From: a virus
DNA: 60,323 nucleotides
Reading direction: 5' to 3' (one strand)
Virus record (IMG/VR): IMGVR_UViG_3300032093_000140
Coordinates: 1 to 60,323 of that record
In this document: positions 8,988 through 19,008 of the stretch, one piece after another
Numbering within the stretch: the first letter of the stretch is position 1
How the letters are laid out: every line of letters starts with the position of its first letter
Program-made: the position numbers and the translations under genes
The notes under the pieces: model-generated
Database searches by the model: none
The model's input: only the letters and a program-made list of their open reading frames with translations
Told to the model about the DNA's origin: nothing

Positions 8988-11179
8988 TGGGATTCATTTC
9001 AATATATAACTTATCCGTAACCGGGGACTGTACCAACAGTGGTTTAGGAGCGGTATCATTTGATATAGCTGGGGATAGCCCAACGTTCACTGTGTACGAA
9101 GCTACAACAACTGGGTTATTACCAACATCTGTTGGTGTGACCGGTTATTCAGCTAATAATCTAACTGGGTTTAGTTATTTTGTATACATACAAGACGCTA
9201 CACCAGATCCACCAAGTATATATGGGTTTAACATTTCCAGTGGTATAACCGTAAGTCTATCATCCAGTGGTAGTACATGTGGGAATGACAACGGATCTAT
9301 AACCGCTACAACACAATCAGTTTTTGGGTCTAACAGTTATACCCTATATGATATATCAGGTAATGTTTTAGATGTTAAAAATGGTGGTACGTTTGCGGTA
9401 TTTGACCCAGTTTCAGCTGACACATATTATGTCACAGTAAGTGATGAGGGTGGATGTTCCGGAACAAGTGAAACCGTATTAGTATACACATCAAATACCC
9501 TTAATTTTGGAACATATGTTGTTGATAACTATGGTTGTTCTGGAATACCAAATGGTAAAATATATATAACTGGGGTTACAGGCACACCACCATACACATA
9601 TAGTTGTATTGGTCAAACCGGATCAACAATTACCGGACTAACAGAAGGGTTTTACCCAGTTACAGTTACGGATTCACTTGGTTGTTCCGTAACTAATATT
9701 ACAGGTGTTGGAAAAGTAGATAATGTGAGTATTGGGTTAATAACAGCTACCCAACCCAGTTGCTTTGGTAGTGATGGTGACGTGACAGTACAGTTATTGG
9801 GTGGAACCGGACCATTCTTCTACTCAGGATCCAACGGGGAAAACATAATATCATTCTCAACATCATATACATTCACAAATGTGTCGTCAGGTGTATTTAA
9901 TGTGTTTGTCCAGGATTCTGGATTTTGTGCAACATCTGGATCAACAAACGTCATTACCACCAATAGTTTTAGTGTGACAAATATCACGGTAACAAATTCT
10001 TTTTGTAGTAATTTAGACGGGTCTATAAGTGTTACACTAAATTCTGGTGTACCATCCGGAACATATAGTTACCAATTAATCGATTCCTCTGGGAATACTG
10101 TATTTGACATTAATGAAAATACAATATTTAACTATAACGGATTATCCAGTGGAATTTATACATTGATAATTGATGATGGTGTTTGTACATATACCGAAAT
10201 AATTGAAATTAAAAATGTTGACAAATTTAGAGTCAACACCACCGTAACAAATACAACCTGTGGACTTAATAATGGGTCAGTTAAAATAATAGCTACAACT
10301 GGGGGGATTATCCCATATACATACCAAGTTGTTGGACCAACTAGTAGTCCCGTTACATACCCATACCAAGTGTCAAACACCTTTAACGGGTTAGCACCTG
10401 GAACATACACCGCTTATGTTTTAGACTCAGTTGGATGTATTCAAACAACCAATTTCTACGTTAACCCAAGTCAAAATGTATTTTTCACTCTATTACCGTT
10501 TGATCCGGTAACAGGTAATGATGGTCAAATATCAACGATGATAACCAGTGGTTCACCACCGTTTACATATCTTTGGTCACCAGGTGGTCAAACAACACCA
10601 TCAATAAATAACCTATCAGCGGGTACATATACCCTACAAGTAGTTGATTCGGACGGATGTTCACTGACTAAATCAGTGATTTTAAAAGGTACTAAATTGG
10701 TATCATCATATGAAACATATACGGTTTGTGAAAAAGTTTTTAAAAACACCGGACAATTAGGTAAACGGGGGATATTACAAATGTTTAATGAAGGTTTTTA
10801 TGATCTAACTTTGAACGACTATGGATGTATTATCAACTCAGCTCAATTTATTGTTGAGGTTAAAATTGACGACAGCGTGATTGAAAATACGTTCTACACC
10901 TCATCTGGAATTACAGATTACCCAACCGAATTACAATATCTAGATACTGTTAGACAAACTTTACAACAATTCCCAGGTGTTGGTAATGTTGATTTTGATG
11001 TAAATAATAATGAAATTATAATATATAACGATTGTGCCGAAATCCAAGAATCTTGTCAACCATATTCATTTAACCAATACGATGGGTCTAATTTTATTAT
11101 TAACTTGAAAATAGTTTATGATATATCATGTATTGATTGTGGACTACCACCAATAACCACCACAACGACAATTCCATAA
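8987..11179 (+). CDS. Tail adhesin with six SprB/CHU-type repeats, 730 aa
   Basis: From about residue 93 to 567 I count six Ig-like units. Each begins with a Cys followed by G/NDG(S/K/Q)I, has a central PPYTY-like strand, and ends GTYTVxVxDxxGC. This is the pattern of the SprB repeat family found in gliding-motility adhesins of Flavobacterium. A C-terminal region of about 130 residues follows, and the protein ends in TTTTTIP, a linker motif that is internal in neighbouring proteins. It is most likely a side-tail fibre or receptor-binding adhesin. The TAATG junction couples it to the next gene. Confidence 0.75.
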   Translation: MGFISIYNLSVTGDCTNSGLGAVSFDIAGDSPTFTVYEATTTGLLPTSVGVTGYSANNLTGFSYFVYIQDATPDPPSIYGFNISSGITVSLSSSGSTCGNDNGSITATTQSVFGSNSYTLYDISGNVLDVKNGGTFAVFDPVSADTYYVTVSDEGGCSGTSETVLVYTSNTLNFGTYVVDNYGCSGIPNGKIYITGVTGTPPYTYSCIGQTGSTITGLTEGFYPVTVTDSLGCSVTNITGVGKVDNVSIGLITATQPSCFGSDGDVTVQLLGGTGPFFYSGSNGENIISFSTSYTFTNVSSGVFNVFVQDSGFCATSGSTNVITTNSFSVTNITVTNSFCSNLDGSISVTLNSGVPSGTYSYQLIDSSGNTVFDINENTIFNYNGLSSGIYTLIIDDGVCTYTEIIEIKNVDKFRVNTTVTNTTCGLNNGSVKIIATTGGIIPYTYQVVGPTSSPVTYPYQVSNTFNGLAPGTYTAYVLDSVGCIQTTNFYVNPSQNVFFTLLPFDPVTGNDGQISTMITSGSPPFTYLWSPGGQTTPSINNLSAGTYTLQVVDSDGCSLTKSVILKGTKLVSSYETYTVCEKVFKNTGQLGKRGILQMFNEGFYDLTLNDYGCIINSAQFIVEVKIDDSVIENTFYTSSGITDYPTELQYLDTVRQTLQQFPGVGNVDFDVNNNEIIIYNDCAEIQESCQPYSFNQYDGSNFIINLKIVYDISCIDCGLPPITTTTTIP

Positions 11180-11481
11180 TGACACAAGTTATTATAACAA
11201 ATATAACCGGTTTGGGACCAAACTATATGATCTACGTCTGTAATGTTTTTGGTGATGACTGTATTTCATTGGATAATTTGACTAGTACGGTACCACCAAT
11301 AGTTAGTTATATTTTACCACCATCTTTTGACACCGCACCAGCTATCGGTTTAAAAATTATCACAAGTGACGGTTGTGAAAGATTCCATATTTTGTATTGT
11401 GAAAACTTTGACCCAGAAAAACTATTCCAAGACGGTACTGAGTTTTATTTTATGTCTGGGGATATTTATGACTTCCAGTAA
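11179..11481 (+). CDS. Small fibre-associated protein, paralogue of the gene at 20907
   Basis: ATG at 11179 shares its A with the upstream TAA. The 100-residue product aligns by eye with the leftward gene at 20907-21128: both carry a G-L-x-P-x-x-I-Y-V-C segment, a central PP(S/L)F and a C-terminal K-(I/V)-x-(S/D)-x-x-C-E. Both lie next to a Cys-rich adhesin. The upstream protein ends in a linker-like TTTTTIP, so this could be a detached C-terminal domain. A fibre tip or fibre chaperone role is inference. Confidence 0.65.
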   Translation: MTQVIITNITGLGPNYMIYVCNVFGDDCISLDNLTSTVPPIVSYILPPSFDTAPAIGLKIITSDGCERFHILYCENFDPEKLFQDGTEFYFMSGDIYDFQ

Positions 11482-11488
11482 TATTTAT
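11482..11488 (+). promoter_or_regulatory. TATTTAT promoter-like element before the fibre gene at 11503
   Basis: TATTTAT lies 14 nt upstream of the ATG in the 21-nt intergenic gap, the commonest spacing for this element here. Confidence 0.4.
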
Positions 11489-11502
11489 AAAATAAAAATA
11501 AC

Positions 11503-12711
11503 ATGGCTTTTTTAACTGACCAAACATTAGCTTCTGGTGTAACATTAAACGATCTTATACACATCGTAATACCAACCGACATATCACAAGGAAACCCAGC
11601 TGGATCCTCATATAAAGCTACAATTGAACAAGTAATATCCGGATTTACCGGAACAACATTATATGAAGTTGGACCCGGAACGGACTCAACACAACGAATT
11701 GGGACATCATCAGACTCATCCGGTAATTGTTCTGTCGTTAGTGGTGGTATCAGTAATACTGTATTAGGTTTAGCTGGATTTGTTGGTGGAGGTGGATTTA
11801 ACACCGTCAGTGGGGACAGATCCGTGATAACCGGTGGTGGTGGATCATGTCCAGCGTTGGGTAATAAAACTTTATGTAATTATAATTTTATTGGTGGTGG
11901 TATACAAAATGTTGTTAATGGTACTTTTTCATCAATTGTTGGTGGGGGGTCAATATTACTGGCTAACGGGAATATAATAAACTCTTGCTATTCGACAATA
12001 GTCGGAGGGTGTAGAAACGTGATAAATCATAACTTTTCAACAGTAATCGGAAGTAACATATCAACACAATCAGCTTGTACGGTACATATAAATAATTTAT
12101 TGATAAAGAATACACCACCACAGGACCAAACCGCTACCGATTATTTAGTTAGGGATACCATATCTGGAATGGTAAAATATAAAACAATTCCTGGACCAAC
12201 AGTTTTTGGTCTATATGCTCAAACAGGAAATAGTATTACAGTATCTGGCACAACATCAGAATTAAGTATTATTGGACCTGGTGTGGGTACATTAAACGTT
12301 CCAACAAACGGATTTTCTGTTGGTGATTCTTTTGTTGTTAGGGTATCCGGTGACTTAGGTGCTAACAATGGTGACGATTTAACACTACGAGTAAAATCAG
12401 GTTCTGCTGAATTTGGTGTTGTTGGACCACTTAATATGCCAAATGTTACGTCATCACATTTTTCTTTTGAAGTAACATTTACTATTAGAGCTGTGGGTAC
12501 TGCTGGAAATGCAAAAATACAATCTTCGGGTTTCTTTACATTTACACAAAATGCCGGTGGTACCTTTGAAGGTGATAATTTTAGTACTTTAAATCAAACT
12601 ACTTTTGATACGACAATCCCAAATCAACTTGACATTACAGCACAGTTCAATTCAACAAACGCAGCTAATTTCATTTTTACTGAAATATTAGTTTTAAATA
12701 AGATTTATTAG
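11503..12711 (+). CDS. Tail fibre with GGG/SGxxN head repeats and C-terminal beta domain, 402 aa
   Basis: Residues about 80-190 contain degenerate repeats of the type GGGxxNxVSGxxSxIxGG, the trimeric left-handed helix pattern of YadA-head-like phage fibres. Residues 235-402 form a beta-rich terminal domain starting LYAQTGNSITVSGTTSE, comparable to jelly-roll trimerisation tips of phage fibres. The N-terminus (residues 1-50) has the short acidic-hydrophobic look of a baseplate attachment segment. The assignment as a trimeric tail fibre is fairly secure; the receptor is unknown. Confidence 0.75.
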   Translation: MAFLTDQTLASGVTLNDLIHIVIPTDISQGNPAGSSYKATIEQVISGFTGTTLYEVGPGTDSTQRIGTSSDSSGNCSVVSGGISNTVLGLAGFVGGGGFNTVSGDRSVITGGGGSCPALGNKTLCNYNFIGGGIQNVVNGTFSSIVGGGSILLANGNIINSCYSTIVGGCRNVINHNFSTVIGSNISTQSACTVHINNLLIKNTPPQDQTATDYLVRDTISGMVKYKTIPGPTVFGLYAQTGNSITVSGTTSELSIIGPGVGTLNVPTNGFSVGDSFVVRVSGDLGANNGDDLTLRVKSGSAEFGVVGPLNMPNVTSSHFSFEVTFTIRAVGTAGNAKIQSSGFFTFTQNAGGTFEGDNFSTLNQTTFDTTIPNQLDITAQFNSTNAANFIFTEILVLNKIY

Positions 12712-12746
12712 GTTCACTTTGTTCATTTTACAAATATATTTTATTT

Positions 12747-13718
12747 ATGAAAGATATTCTATTTGTAACGGCACAACCAGATGTCCCATACTTCCATTGG
12801 CAATCCAAGGTATATGTTCATAATTTCATACAAAACGGGATTAAACCTGAAAATATTCATATAATTTTTGGATTAGTTAACGGTAACCACACACCCTCAG
12901 AAGAAGGTGAAAAATTAAGGGACATGGGTGTTAATGTACACTTTTATATTGATGATAGGGAAAAAAAATCATACATACCCAGTATTAAACCATTTCTAAT
13001 ACATAAATGGATTAAAGAAGATGAAAGTCGAGGTGACTTATTTTTTCTACATGACGCTGATATTATTTTCAGAGAACTTCCAGATTTTGATTCATTATTG
13101 AAAGATGGTATAACATACATGTCAAATACAATTTCATACATTGGGTATGAGTATATAATAAGTTGTTGTCGTAAATACGAAAACCAACACATTAGTACTT
13201 ACAAAAATGAATTATTTGAGGAAATGGCTGAGGTTGTTGGGATTGACATTAATGTAATAAAAGATAATCAGGAAAATTCAGGTGGTGGTCAATACTTAAT
13301 TAAAAATACGAATAGTGATTTGTGGTGTAAAATATATTGTGATTGTACACCACTATACGATCAAATGATGGATTACCAAAAAAGATTCCCAATAAACCCA
13401 GGTCAAATACAGTTTTGGACAGCGGAAATGTGGTCATTGTTATGGAATTTATGGTTACATAATGTTGAGACTAAAGTTACCGATAAGTTAGATTTTTCCT
13501 GGGCTACTGACACAATAGAAAAATATGAAAAATCACCAATATTACACATGGCTGGTGTTACCGAAAATTTAAAAAGTACAAAATTCTACAAAGGGGATTA
13601 CATTAATGTCGACCCTTTAGTTAAATTATCGGAAGATATTAGACATTTTGATTATATAGATCCGGAAAGTTCCACAATAAAATACATAGAAGTGATGAAG
13701 TCATACTTAAAAAAATAA
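12747..13718 (+). CDS. GT-A glycosyltransferase, hydroxyproline arabinosyltransferase-like
   Basis: The product has 323 residues. A Rossmann-like start leads to FLHDADIIF with the metal-binding D-A-D at 103-105, the DxD motif of GT-A enzymes. Further matches to the plant HPAT/GT95 layout are the middle GGGQYLI, WTAEMWSLLWNLWLHNV (about 230-246) and ILHMAGV near residue 270. Plant HPATs add arabinose to hydroxyproline in P-rich proteins. It is located between a fibre and two proteins with long P/T linkers, so it may glycosylate the phage's own fibres. The family call is by motif; donor and acceptor are inference. Confidence 0.7.
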   Translation: MKDILFVTAQPDVPYFHWQSKVYVHNFIQNGIKPENIHIIFGLVNGNHTPSEEGEKLRDMGVNVHFYIDDREKKSYIPSIKPFLIHKWIKEDESRGDLFFLHDADIIFRELPDFDSLLKDGITYMSNTISYIGYEYIISCCRKYENQHISTYKNELFEEMAEVVGIDINVIKDNQENSGGGQYLIKNTNSDLWCKIYCDCTPLYDQMMDYQKRFPINPGQIQFWTAEMWSLLWNLWLHNVETKVTDKLDFSWATDTIEKYEKSPILHMAGVTENLKSTKFYKGDYINVDPLVKLSEDIRHFDYIDPESSTIKYIEVMKSYLKK

Positions 13719-13727
13719 AAAAACGAT

Positions 13728-13734
13728 TATTTAT
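13728..13734 (+). promoter_or_regulatory. TATTTAT promoter-like element before the gene at 13748
   Basis: TATTTAT sits 13 nt upstream of the ATG in a 29-nt gap. Confidence 0.4.
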
Positions 13735-13747
13735 TAAATAAAACACT

Positions 13748-15694
13748 ATGGGTGCTATATGGTCGGTTAAAAATACCGGAACAACAGTTTATAACGGATT
13801 TAATTTTGTTGATGGATACGGTACGTCGAAGGTTATTAACCTACAACCAAGTCTGACCTATTTTTTATTTTCATTTTCAGTAACATCACCATCACTTGAC
13901 GTTACTGTATCATTTTATAATAAGACAGACACCACATATTGTTTTAGTGGTTGTTGTGATGGGGAACTAATATCCTTTAAGGGGGTAAGTACCTCCCCAG
14001 TGTTTAGTTCGGCCACAATTGGACAAACGTATTATTTTAATCAAGCCATATCATCATCAAACCCAAACCAAAATTTTAGTGGTTGTTTTGAATTGGTTAG
14101 TTTTGGTAATAACCAGAGTCCACCAATCTATAGTTGTGATCCAGACCTATATGTGGATGTGACAACATTATCGTTTGATGAGGTTTTATATTATCATTGT
14201 GTATTATGTGAACAATCAAACCCGTGTCCACAACCACCAATATCACCGTCACCCACACCAACCCCAACACCAACCCCAACACCCACTCAAATACCACATG
14301 TAACCACAACCACAACAATACCATATTTTAAACCAAACCCAATACCAATTAAACGAGGTAATGAGTGTGACGTACTTACATTATATCCCATGGGTGTTAA
14401 ATGTTTATCGGTAGACCCGTCAACCAATACATCTTTTGATGGTCTATTAACATTGGTAATTACAGGTGGAACCCCACCATACCAAATAAATTGGGAAAAT
14501 GGAAGTGTTAGTACGGTGTTAAGTGATTTAAATGTTGGTGAATATCCAGCAACTGTTACCGATTATTATGGTGATTTTATTGTTAGAACAACCTGTATTT
14601 TAGAATCACAAGTAACTACAACAACAACACTTATACCTGTAACCACAACAACAACAATACCGTTTGGTGAAACCTTATGTTTAACATATATTCAGTCGAT
14701 AGCAATATTCAATCTAATAACAAACGAATATGAGATTAAAGACACGGTTTATCAAGAAGTATTATACCCTAATGGATTAATAAATGGTCAACAACAATGG
14801 TTATCACTAGGTGGTGATTATGAATTATATTGGAACACAGGAATAACATCCAATTGGATTATTGACGGACCATTCCCTGGACAATTCGTAAACTCAAATC
14901 CAGTCACACCACCAGTCGTTGGGTGGCAACCAGTTGGAGCGTCAATAATATCCTCAGTAATTGTTAATGTGGGTCAGTGTAAACCACTATCAATAATAAA
15001 CTTCAAAGTAGTTGAAAGTCAACCAATATGTGGTAATGATGGTAGTATAATTATTAACGCAACGACAGGTGTACCACCATATGAATATTCAATAAATGGA
15101 GGAGTGACATATCAATTAGCACCAACATTTATGAACCTATCACCAGGAACTTATTTGATCTTTGTAAAAGATTCAACAGGAAGTGTGAGTAACACAACAG
15201 CTACATTAGTACCAGCACCAACATCGGTCTATAACCTAACATTATCATTAGATGTAAATACAAATTCATTTACAATATCACTGGATAACCCACTACCAAT
15301 TGGGACATCAATATCATTTGAATTAAACCAACAAAGTGTATTTAAATATTGGAAAAGAGCTATTGATCCGGTACCAACATACGATTGTGTGGTGACAGTT
15401 AATGGTTATGGTCAATTACCAATAGATTCCGGTACGTCAGCTATAATACCATCATTAAATGGTTGTCCACCGTTATTCACTGGTATCCAGGAAATCTATA
15501 ATAGATCCGGAACATTTGTTATAACCGGAAATAACACCATAACTGGAACATATACCGACGACATTTTAACACCAAATATTGGGTTCTGTAAAGGAAACAA
15601 TTTGAGTATGTCTTTATCCATCGGTACGGTAGATGTTACCAATTGTGATTGTTGTGAAATTTTGGTCAATAATCCACCTAAAAAGATATTCTAA
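13748..15694 (+). CDS. Cys-rich adhesin with P/T linker and SprB-like repeats, 648 aa
   Basis: The N-terminal domain (1-160) has Cys-Cys and isolated Cys residues typical of this cluster. A PTPTPTPTPT linker occupies about 167-180, followed by TTTTTIP-type linkers near 187 and 300. SprB-like modules lie at about 239-280 (GGTPPYQINW) and 428-475 (GNDGSIIIN). The C-terminal 160 residues contain a further Cys cluster ending before a basic tail. Domain shuffling joined by low-complexity linkers is typical of exposed phage adhesins. Host receptor unknown. Confidence 0.7.
   Translation: MGAIWSVKNTGTTVYNGFNFVDGYGTSKVINLQPSLTYFLFSFSVTSPSLDVTVSFYNKTDTTYCFSGCCDGELISFKGVSTSPVFSSATIGQTYYFNQAISSSNPNQNFSGCFELVSFGNNQSPPIYSCDPDLYVDVTTLSFDEVLYYHCVLCEQSNPCPQPPISPSPTPTPTPTPTPTQIPHVTTTTTIPYFKPNPIPIKRGNECDVLTLYPMGVKCLSVDPSTNTSFDGLLTLVITGGTPPYQINWENGSVSTVLSDLNVGEYPATVTDYYGDFIVRTTCILESQVTTTTTLIPVTTTTTIPFGETLCLTYIQSIAIFNLITNEYEIKDTVYQEVLYPNGLINGQQQWLSLGGDYELYWNTGITSNWIIDGPFPGQFVNSNPVTPPVVGWQPVGASIISSVIVNVGQCKPLSIINFKVVESQPICGNDGSIIINATTGVPPYEYSINGGVTYQLAPTFMNLSPGTYLIFVKDSTGSVSNTTATLVPAPTSVYNLTLSLDVNTNSFTISLDNPLPIGTSISFELNQQSVFKYWKRAIDPVPTYDCVVTVNGYGQLPIDSGTSAIIPSLNGCPPLFTGIQEIYNRSGTFVITGNNTITGTYTDDILTPNIGFCKGNNLSMSLSIGTVDVTNCDCCEILVNNPPKKIF
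14250..14330 (+). repeat. C/A-rich low-complexity DNA encoding P/T linker
   Basis: Near-perfect ACMCCA hexamers encode alternating Pro-Thr, followed by ACAACMACA triplets encoding poly-Thr. Similar tracts occur at 16440-16545, 17735-17790 and, inverted, 19750-20650. Such repeats could expand or contract by slippage or recombine between fibre genes. Confidence 0.75.
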
Positions 15695-15695
15695 A

Positions 15696-15702
15696 TATTT
15701 AT
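15696..15702 (+). promoter_or_regulatory. TATTTAT element abutting the start at 15709
   Basis: TATTTAT ends 6 nt before the ATG. This is the short-spacing class; if transcription starts about 6 nt past the element the mRNA would be leaderless. Confidence 0.35.
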
Positions 15703-15708
15703 TCGTAA

Positions 15709-18327
15709 ATGGCGTACATAATTAAAAATACAAGTGGTTTGGTAAATACCAGAGTAACAGATACCGGTAGACAGAAACTATCCCAGGGCAACTTCAATAT
15801 AAAGTATTTCCAAATCGGTGATAGTGAAATATCGTACAACAAACTACCAGAGTTATATAACTACCCCAATAGTTATGTACTTGAACCACCATTTAACACA
15901 CAAAATAGTACAGGTATTCCACAATCAACAAAACACAGTATAAAATATCCATATTTTGTTGACGGTACTAGTGGGAATACATATGGTATACCATATATGG
16001 ATTCGGTGGTTGATTCTGTGTATAACAGAGCACCATTAAGAGGATTTTTTACCGGGAACACAACAGCTGACACAATTAGTTGGAGTGCTTTAACTAGTGA
16101 TAGGTATGTTATAAGTGCAAACTACGTTGTTGACATGTCAAAACTCGACGGGTCAAATACTATTGATGTCATATACTCTGGTTGTAATACAACAAACATT
16201 AAAAAACCAAGTGTTGGTGATATAATAACTATTTTTTATGATGGAAAGTCATCATATAACTGTGAATGTACAAATTTACCAGTACCCACACCAAGTCCAA
16301 CACCGACAATAGACTCATGTAACATTTTAACAGAATTAACTGAGAATCTAATGACCGAAAATGACGATAATTTAATTTATTGTGATGAATCATCATTAGG
16401 TATTGGAAATGGGGGTGGAAATGGTTTAGGATCACCCGAAACATCACCAACACCAACACCCACACCAACACCCACACCAAGTTCAACAAAAGATTACCCT
16501 TGTATATCACCTTCCCCAACACCTACACCAACCAAAACACCTTGTTTGTCACCAAGTCCAAGACCTGTGTGTCCACCAGAACCAGAAGTTAGTTGTTTAG
16601 TGTCATTAAATTCATGTTATCCAATCCTAACCTATAAAATAGTTGGTGTTTGTGGTAATAAGTTAACTTTAGATAGACCAACACCAAATTTACTTGGGTT
16701 ATTACCTGGATGTATCGCTAGAACGTTGATATACCCACCAAATATGACGACTTTATATGACAGTGTAACACCTAGACCACACTGGAGTACGGACGCTATT
16801 AATTTTGAAACTGTTTGTGATATTGATGAGTTTGATGTTAAAATTTGGAATATGAATATTCCATGGACGGAGAATCCAGCTGGATTAAATTATAACACTT
16901 TTGAGGATTATACCAAGTTTGGATCGATTGATTACATAGGTACAAAAGAGTATTTGGGTTATAACTCTAGTTTGGGACAGTCAGATACAAGTAGAACATT
17001 TTATTATAATTCATTTGATGAGATTATTGAGGTTAAACCAGAAGAACAAAAATGTGTCTCAATAGTACACTACACCAACCAGACCATAGATTTATTTTAT
17101 GGTGAAAAGTTTGCGTTGGAACCATACGACCCAACAAACCCACAGGACACTACCGGTCAAGCTAGGAATTTTAAATTCCATGTTCCGTGGTTAATGTGGC
17201 ACAAAAACCCTGAATGTTGTTTTGGTGAAACTTTTTGGGTTGACCCACCTGGATTTGATGATAAAGACCTATTTAAGGTACAATACATTAAATCCAAGAA
17301 GAATTCAGATATGAATCAACCAGGAATTAGATATTACCATTTATGGGACACAAACCCTAATTCTGATGGTATACCAAATAGAGTTGGTAAAGTATTCCCA
17401 GACAATAAAATGGTGGTAATTGATGACGAAGAGTTGGTAGCTGCTATGTCATACAAATCAAATAGGAATTGGACACTACCAGCACCACAAATATCACTAA
17501 TAACACCAAATACATGCGATATAACAACTAGTTTAACTGGTATTATTACAGGTAGTAGTCAAACGTTGTATGTTACATATAGGTTATCAAACACTGTGGA
17601 CTTCACAAACTCCCTACACTGTAATTATTACTCAAAAATAACAGAAAGTAACATATGTACTCCAGAAACTTCAAAAAACGTAGCGATTAGATTTGGTGGG
17701 GAATTCCAATGTTTAACACAACCTGACTATGTACCAGTCACCACCACAACAACAATTAATCCTGTTGTCACCGAAACAACAACAATTTGTCCAACAACCT
17801 GTGACATTCCAAACGGATATTACGCTGATACATTTGAAATTATATGTCAATTAGTACCTACAGGTCAAAGACCTGATTCATCACTTTGGAAAATAATTGA
17901 TTATACATCAGCGATTTCAGATCAATTCTTAAATGGGTATGTTACGGAGACTTCACTTACCGGGACTACATTTATAATTACACCCGAATTATATAACACA
18001 GCACCGTATTATAACCTAAATGATTATGTTGAATTGGTACCTAACGGAACGACCGGTTTGAATTTAAATTTTGGTGATGAATATTATTTTTACGGATCAC
18101 TGGAGTCAGACATTCAAGCCACAATTTACGAGATGAGGTATAAGATAAATCTGAATGATACTGAATTCCAAAACACAACAAACCCAACCTGGACCCCAGG
18201 AACCAAATCTTATATTACCGAAATAGCTCTATTGGATGAGAATAAAGATATACTTGTTATGTCGAAACTACAATCACCAACACTAAGAACCGGTATACAA
18301 CAGTATTTGGTTAAAATAGATTTTTAA
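15709..18327 (+). CDS. Large virion protein with P/T-rich linkers, 872 aa
   Basis: The N-terminus (VTDTGRQKLSQGNFNIKYFQIGDSE, split here at residues 16-40) looks like a conserved attachment segment. A P/T/S-rich linker with several Cys spans about 195-295. A long beta-rich body follows, with a TTTTTI linker near 680. The last 170 residues are linker-free and end in a compact region. No signal peptide or enzyme motif is visible. It closes the rightward structural block, and a fibre or long adhesin role fits its composition. The TATTTAT element lies only 6 nt before its ATG. Confidence 0.65.
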   Translation: MAYIIKNTSGLVNTRVTDTGRQKLSQGNFNIKYFQIGDSEISYNKLPELYNYPNSYVLEPPFNTQNSTGIPQSTKHSIKYPYFVDGTSGNTYGIPYMDSVVDSVYNRAPLRGFFTGNTTADTISWSALTSDRYVISANYVVDMSKLDGSNTIDVIYSGCNTTNIKKPSVGDIITIFYDGKSSYNCECTNLPVPTPSPTPTIDSCNILTELTENLMTENDDNLIYCDESSLGIGNGGGNGLGSPETSPTPTPTPTPTPSSTKDYPCISPSPTPTPTKTPCLSPSPRPVCPPEPEVSCLVSLNSCYPILTYKIVGVCGNKLTLDRPTPNLLGLLPGCIARTLIYPPNMTTLYDSVTPRPHWSTDAINFETVCDIDEFDVKIWNMNIPWTENPAGLNYNTFEDYTKFGSIDYIGTKEYLGYNSSLGQSDTSRTFYYNSFDEIIEVKPEEQKCVSIVHYTNQTIDLFYGEKFALEPYDPTNPQDTTGQARNFKFHVPWLMWHKNPECCFGETFWVDPPGFDDKDLFKVQYIKSKKNSDMNQPGIRYYHLWDTNPNSDGIPNRVGKVFPDNKMVVIDDEELVAAMSYKSNRNWTLPAPQISLITPNTCDITTSLTGIITGSSQTLYVTYRLSNTVDFTNSLHCNYYSKITESNICTPETSKNVAIRFGGEFQCLTQPDYVPVTTTTTINPVVTETTTICPTTCDIPNGYYADTFEIICQLVPTGQRPDSSLWKIIDYTSAISDQFLNGYVTETSLTGTTFIITPELYNTAPYYNLNDYVELVPNGTTGLNLNFGDEYYFYGSLESDIQATIYEMRYKINLNDTEFQNTTNPTWTPGTKSYITEIALLDENKDILVMSKLQSPTLRTGIQQYLVKIDF

Positions 18328-18380
18328 TAAATTATTCATTTTTTTTCGATATATATTATTTTTAAATTAAAAAGAATATT

Positions 18381-18983
18381 ATGTCAAAAAGTATTAAGAA
18401 TAGTCCGAAGGTTTTGGGACTAGATATATCAACAAAAACGATAGGTTGGGCTCTATTTGAGATAAAAACACAAGAGTTGTTGGAGTTGACACACGTATCA
18501 CCAAGACCAAAACCGGTACCCGACGATAAGTTAAAAGAATTGATACTTAAATCTGAAATATTCTCAGAAAAATTAAAAGAATATAAAAATTTGGGAATTG
18601 TTAAAGTTATAATTGAGGAACCATTATTAAATTCTAACAATATATATACAATTCAGACACTATTAAGGTTTAATAGTTTCATCTTTAAAGAAATATATAA
18701 TATATTAGGTATCATACCAGAATTTATATCGACATATAACTCAAGAAAATTCGCGTTCCCGGAATTAGTACAAGAAAACGACAAAAAGAAATTCGTCTTA
18801 TTTGGTGGGTTACCTAAAGATATTGATAAAAAAATGATCATTTGGGAACATGTGGCTAAAAGAGAACCACAAATAAGGTGGTTATACACTAAAAACAACA
18901 CACTAAAAAAGGAAAATTTCGACCAGACAGACGCTTACACTTGTGTTCTAGGATATATGAAGTCCAATGAGATTTGGAAATAA
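18381..18983 (+). CDS. RuvC-like Holliday-junction resolvase, 200 aa
   Basis: An RNase H-fold nuclease of the RuvC superfamily. Acidic catalytic residues are visible as LGLDIS (D15), VIIEEP (E79/E80) and FDQTDAYTC (D181, D184). Length is close to bacterial RuvC. It would cut branched DNA before packaging, the role of gp49 in T4. It stands alone after the structural block and is followed by a strong hairpin terminator. Whether it prefers four-way junctions cannot be read from sequence. Confidence 0.8.
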   Translation: MSKSIKNSPKVLGLDISTKTIGWALFEIKTQELLELTHVSPRPKPVPDDKLKELILKSEIFSEKLKEYKNLGIVKVIIEEPLLNSNNIYTIQTLLRFNSFIFKEIYNILGIIPEFISTYNSRKFAFPELVQENDKKKFVLFGGLPKDIDKKMIIWEHVAKREPQIRWLYTKNNTLKKENFDQTDAYTCVLGYMKSNEIWK

Positions 18984-19008
18984 TATCGTCTAAAATAATG
19001 ATAATTTG

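Noticed and set aside
11137-11178. Programmed frameshift or stop read-through from the SprB-repeat adhesin into the next gene
   Set aside because: No slippery heptamer or pseudoknot is evident, and the TAATG junction is the ordinary coupling used across the window. A past gene split remains possible.
14097-14324. Leftward Leu/Val/Trp-rich open frame opposite the P/T linker
   Set aside because: It is the mirror of C/A-rich repeat DNA, has no promoter or coupling, and lies inside a well supported adhesin gene. Similar GVGV-rich frames at 19874-20161 and 20519-20716 are rejected for the same reason.
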